Below are positions 59,230-64,000 of a stretch of DNA of 64,000 nt, piece after piece; positions within the stretch are counted from its first letter, which is position 1; each line of letters begins with the position of its first letter. The notes beneath the pieces are model-generated. The model searched no databases, had not been told where the DNA came from, and saw only the letters and a program-made list of their open reading frames with translations. This stretch comes from Phymatolithon calcareum. Lineage: Eukaryota; Rhodophyta; Florideophyceae; Hapalidiales. The translations under genes and the position numbers were made by a program. The stretch spans positions 1,860,001-1,924,000 of the forward strand of contig OZ345355.1 in assembly GCA_977006965.1 (NCBI GenBank). Reading direction: 5' to 3'.

Positions 59230-59945
59230 AGGAATATTTGATGATATTATTTTGAGAGCTCCCAAAGCCTCACCTTGGAGTAACGGGGCAGCTCTTGCAA
59301 TAGTCTCTAAGTTAAAGTCGTCTGGCTACTCAAAACGCTCTTGACTCGTAGTTTTCTCCCAACAAGAGCTCCTGTGAGTCTCTTGCACTCAAACTCAATT
59401 TCTGTACTCATCTTCGACGACTCTAGAGTACGTTGTAAGGCGACTAGTTAGATCACCGCGGTAATCGTACAATAGGCACCCAATACTGACTTCCTCCAAA
59501 GGGGTGCTCGGTTGAATGTCAACCTTAGGCACCTTAAACGTGTTGTTCTTTCTCCTATCTAAAGGATCCCTGGTAGCTTGCCTTCAACAGGAATCTTCAT
59601 TGATATGTCTTCTTCTTCCTTTTCCCATACCTTAATTGTTTCTTCTCTCCTCCTCTTCTTCGTGACAGATCCCTCCTGGGCTTTCTGAAGGGCTTGTCGC
59701 AGGTCTTAATAAATCTTGAGATATTTAATATCCTTCATTGCTTCCTTTATGTCCTCATCTCTTCCAAAGTACTCATCTGTTTCTTCAAGGTGCTTTTTGT
59801 GTCTTACCAGGCTTAATGCAAACCTTTCAGCTTGATGACGTCTCCTCATCTTTGGTGGTCCCAGTCGACACAGAACTCGCATTCGATCCCGGCAGTGTTA
59901 TGCATACTTTCCGAAAACATTGTTGTAGAACAAGCCCTCTGCCGA
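59230..59945 (-). mobile_element. LINE-B copy, 12-bp TSD
   Basis: TCTGACCCAGTA occurs at 59218-59229 and 59946-59957. The reversed body carries the 3' end, the TTRLRCLRL-type region and the charged repeat-like region (in reverse, ..ATGTCCTCATCTCTTCC..). Its frames are broken. It is closely similar to the forward copy at 61588-62262. Confidence 0.9.
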
Positions 59946-60059
59946 TCTGACCCAGTATGAACTAAACCTGAATGTCCGGGACCAGGAAAGAAGAATATGA
60001 TAAGCTGAAGCACTTGGATTGCGTGTCAGAATAGGGTTGGACACAGAACGAAAGACGTG

Positions 60060-60433
60060 CCCGTACAAAAAGTTTTCATAGCGCCTCGAAGTCGACAGTG
60101 ATGCGAATTCACGAACGCAGGAGCGGCACTTTCACAAGGAAGAAGGAGTAGGAGCAAACAGTCGAAAAGGGCAAGGGAGAGAGCCTGACTGGACCGAACG
60201 GACCACAAACAACACAACACAAGTTTCCGGCGCGGGCTCCCGTGCCCGCGACCGCGCAAGTGGCCGTAGCGATCAAGCAGCACAAAGCGCTTGTTTCGGC
60301 GGTAATCCCATCGGAGATGGTTGGCGAGATCGCGAAAGCACCCGCCTGGGACTCGGCGAGTCGAGAACTCGCCACGGTCGAAATTCCAAACCCAACCCCG
60401 CCGTCGCCGCATTTCTTCACGAGTGGCTTGACC
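60060..60433 (+). repeat. Second copy of the 796-bp element's coding segment
   Basis: From about 60178 the sequence parallels 3205-3450 (CTGACTGGACCGAACGGACC, AAGTTTCCGGCGCGGGC.., GTAATCCCATCGGAGATGG). It extends further 5' than the 3.2-kb copy, with ..KSQRKGQGRE in frame. It ends at a palindrome GTGGCTTGACC..GGTCAAGCCAC (60422-60456), where a gag-like frame begins on the other strand. Confidence 0.6.
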
Positions 60434-60881
60434 GGTTATGATAGCTGGTCAAGCCACTTGAAAGAGTTACGGTCTCTTTATTAGCCTCGGCCTTTTTCTC
60501 CAGAAAGTTTCGTAGATCGCTCTCAACGAGAGCTTCGTAGGAAGCGATTTTATGCCCGGCGGCGTACTTGATAATTCCCATAGAGATGACTGAAAGACTC
60601 CATTCGGAATCGACAGAAAATTTGAGGGCGACTGGACGTACCGGTTCAGTTGACTCAGCAGGAGCTATCTGGCGGTGTTTGACTTCGACTCCAGTTACGT
60701 ACTGATCGTACTTGCGAAGAAATCGACGAAAACTCTCGGAGTCGCTCTTGCTTAAGGTAGGGTAATTCAAACTTGCCGTGACGGAGTTTTGAGTCCGGAT
60801 GGTCACGCCGGAGAATTGCGATCCAGATGGAGAAGACGCTCCATCCGGTGGATGAGACATCTTGGCGAGAATCGAATGCAA
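60417..60881 (-). pseudogene. Gag-like N-terminal fragment of an LTR element
   Basis: The frame (154 residues; candidate ATG within the first codons, MSHPPDGASSPS) shows YPTLSKSDSESFRRFLRKYD, then KFSVDSEWSLSVISMG and a charged helix. It shares with the gag region of the 13.3-kb Ty3/gypsy protein the order of a Lys/Asp-Ser start, FIR/FLRKYD-like motif, VEV/K segment and a central helix. It is cut at the palindrome near 60430. The rest of the element is missing. Confidence 0.45.
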
Positions 60882-61090
60882 AACTCAAGAATGAATTGGG
60901 TTGGTTGACCGAATGTTTTGTGTATTGATCAATGTGCAGAAATCGGTACCTTCCTTTATTTGAAGGTGCATTCTTGAGCTACTTATATACCCCTAGATAA
61001 GTGAAGCTAACTGCGATGACACGCATGGTCTTACGCGCGGAGTGTCAGCTGATAATAATCAAGCTGATCACCTAGCAAACACTGTCTTGC
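60882..61090 (-). promoter_or_regulatory. LTR-like promoter region upstream of the gag-like frame
   Basis: On the minus strand the block begins TGTTTGCTAGGTGATC near 61086, has a TATA-like GGGGTATATAAGTAGC near 60984-60999, an AATAAAGGAAGG polyadenylation-like site near 60950-60961 and reaches the frame at 60881. The order fits U3-R-U5 of an LTR. No second LTR was found. Confidence 0.45.
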
Positions 61091-61194
61091 TAACGCAAAT
61101 AATCTTGAACGTTTGGCAAACACTGCACAGACGATACACACACGTTATGGGTATTGTGTGGCCAAGAAAGCTCTTAAGTCGCAATGTCGTTATG

Positions 61195-61560
61195 CGAGAA
61201 TAGCAAACGGGATTCTTTCTCGGCGACCTACAGGGGGTAACGACACTTTCGCGTGCGGTATAGGTCGTTTTTTCGACTTTTCCACATCCTCTGCGGCCTC
61301 CAGTATCTTGTTTCTTTGGCATTTCTTGATGTCTGTCGTAGCCGTCGTTTCGTTTGCAGGTTCCCACAGGAAGCCATTCACTCTCGCGTGGGAAATATCT
61401 TACTCCGCTTCTATACGCTCCTTGTTCGCGATCTCTGTTGTTGGACCATGTATCAGCTCATCGCGTGTTCTTATCGATCTTTTCACAAAGCGTCTTGCAA
61501 GGACGTCTCTTCTTCCTTGGGTTGGAGGATGCGACACATAGCCCTACATATGTCCAAGCT
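61195..61560 (-). repeat. LINE-A coding fragment
   Basis: The reversed frame DIKKCQRNKILEAAEDVEKSKKRP matches NIKQYQRQKILEAATKVEKGKKRP of the 37.9-38.5 kb LINE-A. Upstream remnants match ..LARLFVRRL. Diverged and frameshifted. Confidence 0.6.
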
Positions 61561-61587
61561 TCCCATGGCTTCAACCTTCCTGACTTC

Positions 61588-62262
61588 GTATGCCGAACAC
61601 CGCCGGGACCGAATGCGAGCTCTGTGCCGACTGGGACCACCAAAGATGAGGAGACGTCATCAAGCAGAAAGGTTTGCATTAAGCCTGGTAAGACACAAAA
61701 AGCGCCTTGAAGAAACAGAAGAGTACGTTGGAAGAGATGAGGACGTAAAGGAAGCAATGAAGGATATCGAATATCTCAAGATGTATGAAGACTTGCGACA
61801 AGCCCTTCAGAAAGCCCAGGAGGGATCTGTCCCGAAGAAGAGGATGAGAGAAGAAAAAATTAAGGTATGGGAAAAGGAAGAAGAAGGCATATCAATGAAG
61901 ATTCCTATTGAAGGCAAGTTACCAGGGATCCTTTACATAGGAGAAAGAACAACACGTTTAAGGTGCCTAAGGTTGACATTGAACCGAGCACCCCTTTGGA
62001 GGAAATCAGTGTTGGGTGCTTACTGTGGGATTACCGCGGTGATCGACCTACTCGCCTTACAACGTACTCTAGCGTCATCGAAGATGAGTACAGAAATTGA
62101 GTTTGAGTGCAAGAGACTCACAGGAGCTCTTGTTGGGAGAGAATTACGAATCAAGAACGTTTTGAGCAGCCAGATGACTTTAGCGTACAGATTATGCAAG
62201 AGCTGCCCCGTTACTCCAAGGTGAGGCTTTGGGAGCTCTCAAAAATAAAATCATCAAATATC
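61588..62262 (+). mobile_element. LINE-B copy, 13-bp TSD, open frame
   Basis: CCTTCCTGACTTC occurs at 61575-61587 and 62263-62275. The 675-bp insert keeps an uninterrupted C-terminal frame to 62224 (..KMRRRHQAERFALSLVRHKK, KDIEYLKMYEDLRQALQKAQ, TTRLRCLRLTLNRAPLWRKS) and the family 3' end at 62200-62260. The C-terminal domain is highly charged with a likely coiled coil. Confidence 0.9.
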
Positions 62263-62316
62263 CCTTCCTGACTTCCGAGGCCACCTTCGCAGACTCGAAG
62301 GGAGAATGGCCCTTTA

Positions 62317-62418
62317 AGGATGGATGGATTTTTGTTTTATTGAAGCTCCCTTAGTCAATAATCATTGCACCTGAGAGACTTTTCGTTGCGCTACAATCCT
62401 TCGCTTACGTTTTCATTT
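62317..62418 (-). repeat. LINE-E 3' end, about 100 bp
   Basis: GGATGGATGGATTTTTG, then GAAGCTCCCTTAGTCAATAA, ACCTGAGAGACTTTTCGTTG and ..CTTACGTTTTCATTT. It is nearly identical to the start of the copy at 27.7 kb and truncated straight after. Confidence 0.75.
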
Positions 62419-62519
62419 AGCCCTATAAGGTATACTCTATATCGTTACTCTAAAAGCAAAATTTCCTTAAAAAATCTCCATTTCTTCTTCGTCTATATTA
62501 TATAATTCGTCAATGAGCA

Positions 62520-63775
62520 TCGCAATTAAGTGGATTTATTGAGAAGGTACCATGTGTCCCAACGTGAGGAAATTCGGCACCTTTCTTAGCATTCTTCTGT
62601 ACATGAAATTTCGGCCCCTTATCAGAATTACTTAGTATGGCGTCGATGGCTCGGGCCATGTTGGTCTCCTCTGTAGGGGTTCATGCTCGCTTTCTCAGGA
62701 TACTCTTCAGTATTCTAACTGCACATGCTCCTTGAATTCCCATTTCCTCTAATAACTTCCGCGGATTTCTTGGAAACTGAGTTACAAACCATCTTGCGCA
62801 GAGAATTCTGTGCCTGCTTTCTTTCATCCTCACTGCTTGGTGCGGTAGACCATTCTTGGAAAAGGTAATTTTCCTAAGGCGGCGTTCTTCTTGTTCTTCC
62901 CAGGCTAGTCGGTGGGCACCCCTGACTTGTATATCGGTTGGCGTTTTCGATTTTCGCTTGCAGTCCAGCGTCTCGAGTTCCAGCTCTGCCCCAGCGTCGC
63001 GTGTCTCCTCCACGACCTTCCTAAGTCTTCGCGTTAACCTCGAGAGTAGGTGCTGTCGTCGGAACTCCCATAGCTCTATTTGGCATAGCTTTATTAGTCC
63101 TCTCCAGTGCCGCCCTGCCCACTTTCCAAACAGCAACGTTGCGATGTCCTTTTGGACTTTCACTGCTGCTCTCGGTACTCAGATTGTTTCGGGAGTTATA
63201 TGAGCGGCGTACTCATATACTGGCCTAATGAATGCTTTGAAAAGCCTGGTGCATTTTTCTGTGCTGTATCCTTTCCTTGTCATGCCCAGAGTGCTCATGA
63301 GCCGGACTTCTGCGCCAGTGCTTTTGAATCGCTCCAAGAGTCGGTGATCACGAATTCCGTTTTCGTCAATTGTCGTACCGAGATATTCTGCAGTGCGTCT
63401 TATTTGAAGTTTCTCGTTCGCCAGAAGAAACGGTTCTCAAATCCTATGACGGAGCACTTTCCGGTTGACCAAGTCATTCGACAGACTTGCGCCCATTCGG
63501 AGCATTCGTTGAACATTTTCCGGAGCTCGTTTTCATTCCTCGCCATTAGTATGATGTCGACCGCAAACCTATTCAAGCGAAGACTCGCATTATAATCGTT
63601 GAAGCTCATGGCCGTGATCCTTTCTGCTAAGCTTTCCATCAGAATATTGAACAGTGTGGGGCTAATGGGGGATCCCTGGGGTACTCCACGCTCGCTTATA
63701 CCTCGTGTTTTTCCTGCTTCATTCATAACTGTGAAGAGGGCGTCACTGAACATCTGTGCCATTACAGGACGATGA
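62520..63775 (-). pseudogene. LINE-F copy, RT palm to 3' end
   Basis: On the minus strand: TVMNEAGKTRGISERGVPQG, SPISPTLFNILMESLAERI, then ..NRFAVDIILMA (catalytic FADD reads F-A-V-D). After frameshifts it reads ..MTRKGYSTEKCTRLFKAF, and a 160-residue frame at 63163-62681 carries KWAGRHWRGLIKLCQIELWE and RHRILCARWFVTQFPRNP. The 3' end CATTCTCAATAAATCC-like sequence lies near 62520-62590. It supplies the uninterrupted reference for the LINE-F copy at 21.6-26.2 kb. Confidence 0.75.
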
Positions 63776-63794
63776 AGTTGACGAGTGTATTTCC

Positions 63795-64000
63795 CCGAAA
63801 GGACCAGTCTCCGATTTCGCTTTTGGGGCCAATTTACGGAGTCGAAAACCTGAACTTGAATAAAAAGAGGGTCCCAAATTGGATTATGATCGCAATGAAG
63901 TTGAACGAAAGTAGACTCCGAATGCTATGCACGAGATGGTTCTTTGGCCGCTTCCCGAGGAACCCTCCGAAAATGACCGAAGATATGGTTATGCAAGGAG
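63795..64000 (+). repeat. LINE-F C-terminal fragment running off the window
   Basis: The forward frame reads ..MKLNESRLRMLCTRWFFGRF then PRNPPKMTEDM, matching RMKESRHRILCARWFVGHFPRNPPKLIEDM of the other copies. It is head-to-head with the preceding LINE-F and incomplete at the window edge. Confidence 0.65.

Noticed and set aside
61253-62224. 323-residue plus-strand frame as one gene
   Set aside because: The first 100 residues are antisense to a LINE-A fragment; the real unit is the LINE-B insertion starting at 61588.

Overview
The window looks like a repeat-rich, intron-poor eukaryotic nuclear region. Non-LTR retrotransposons (LINEs), Ty3/gypsy-, Ty1/copia-, hAT-, MULE- and piggyBac-like elements dominate it. 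The few candidate host genes are single-exon membrane-protein ORFs. I see no bacterial operon, rRNA, tRNA or plausible CRISPR array. A red alga with a retroelement-rich, intron-poor genome, or another protist such as an oomycete, would fit. That is inference from element types only; no host marker gene is present.

LINE families carry local labels here, defined by their 3' ends: A, (TTC)n tail; B, ends ..GCTTTGGGAGCTTTTAAAATAAA; C, ends ..GGGGCTTTTAAATAAA with an A-rich tail; D, encodes RNase H and has a (GAAA)n tail; E, (ATCC)n tail; F, ends ..CATTCTCAATAAATCC; G, ends ..GGGCGTTTAATAAA. Nearly all copies are 5'-truncated. Many have 11-16 bp target-site duplications (TSDs) that I could read directly.

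Layout. 0-0.7 kb: two tandem related small membrane-protein ORFs. 0.65-1.14 kb: a GTGAAT/GAATATTC repeat array. 1.37-2.40 kb: a MULE-like element holding a SWIM-like ORF and a 38-bp LINE-A insertion. 2.5-9.4 kb: three members of a roughly six-helix membrane protein family. One is a pseudogene split by a 796-bp retroposed element, one is intact on + (4.8 kb) and one is intact on - (8.6 kb). 12.3-19.3 kb: a three-helix membrane-protein gene split by an apparently very young, intact Ty3/gypsy chromodomain element. Its undisrupted paralogue at 46.1-47.3 kb preserves the empty site. 19.9-20.5 kb: a repeat also found inverted at 52.65-53.27 kb. 21.6-26.2 kb: a LINE-F copy interrupted by a LINE-B copy and by a copia-type solo LTR, which is itself split by a piggyBac-like relic. 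27.7-38.5 kb: LINE E, C, G and A copies containing nested D and C copies and a 2.3-kb hAT element. 38.7-41.8 kb: a long LINE-D ORF whose RNase H domain appears to carry a Tudor-like insertion. 42-45 kb: LINE B, C, D and F pieces and a hAT-type MITE. 49-56 kb: a strong hairpin, LINE B with a second, internally deleted hAT, and a near-intact LINE C. 56.8-64 kb: further LINE D, G, B, A, E and F pieces, a GC-rich two-level tandem repeat and the 5' end of another LTR element.

The genes do not form a pathway. The interest lies in insertion history (readable empty sites and TSDs), unusual element architecture, and two orphan membrane-protein families.
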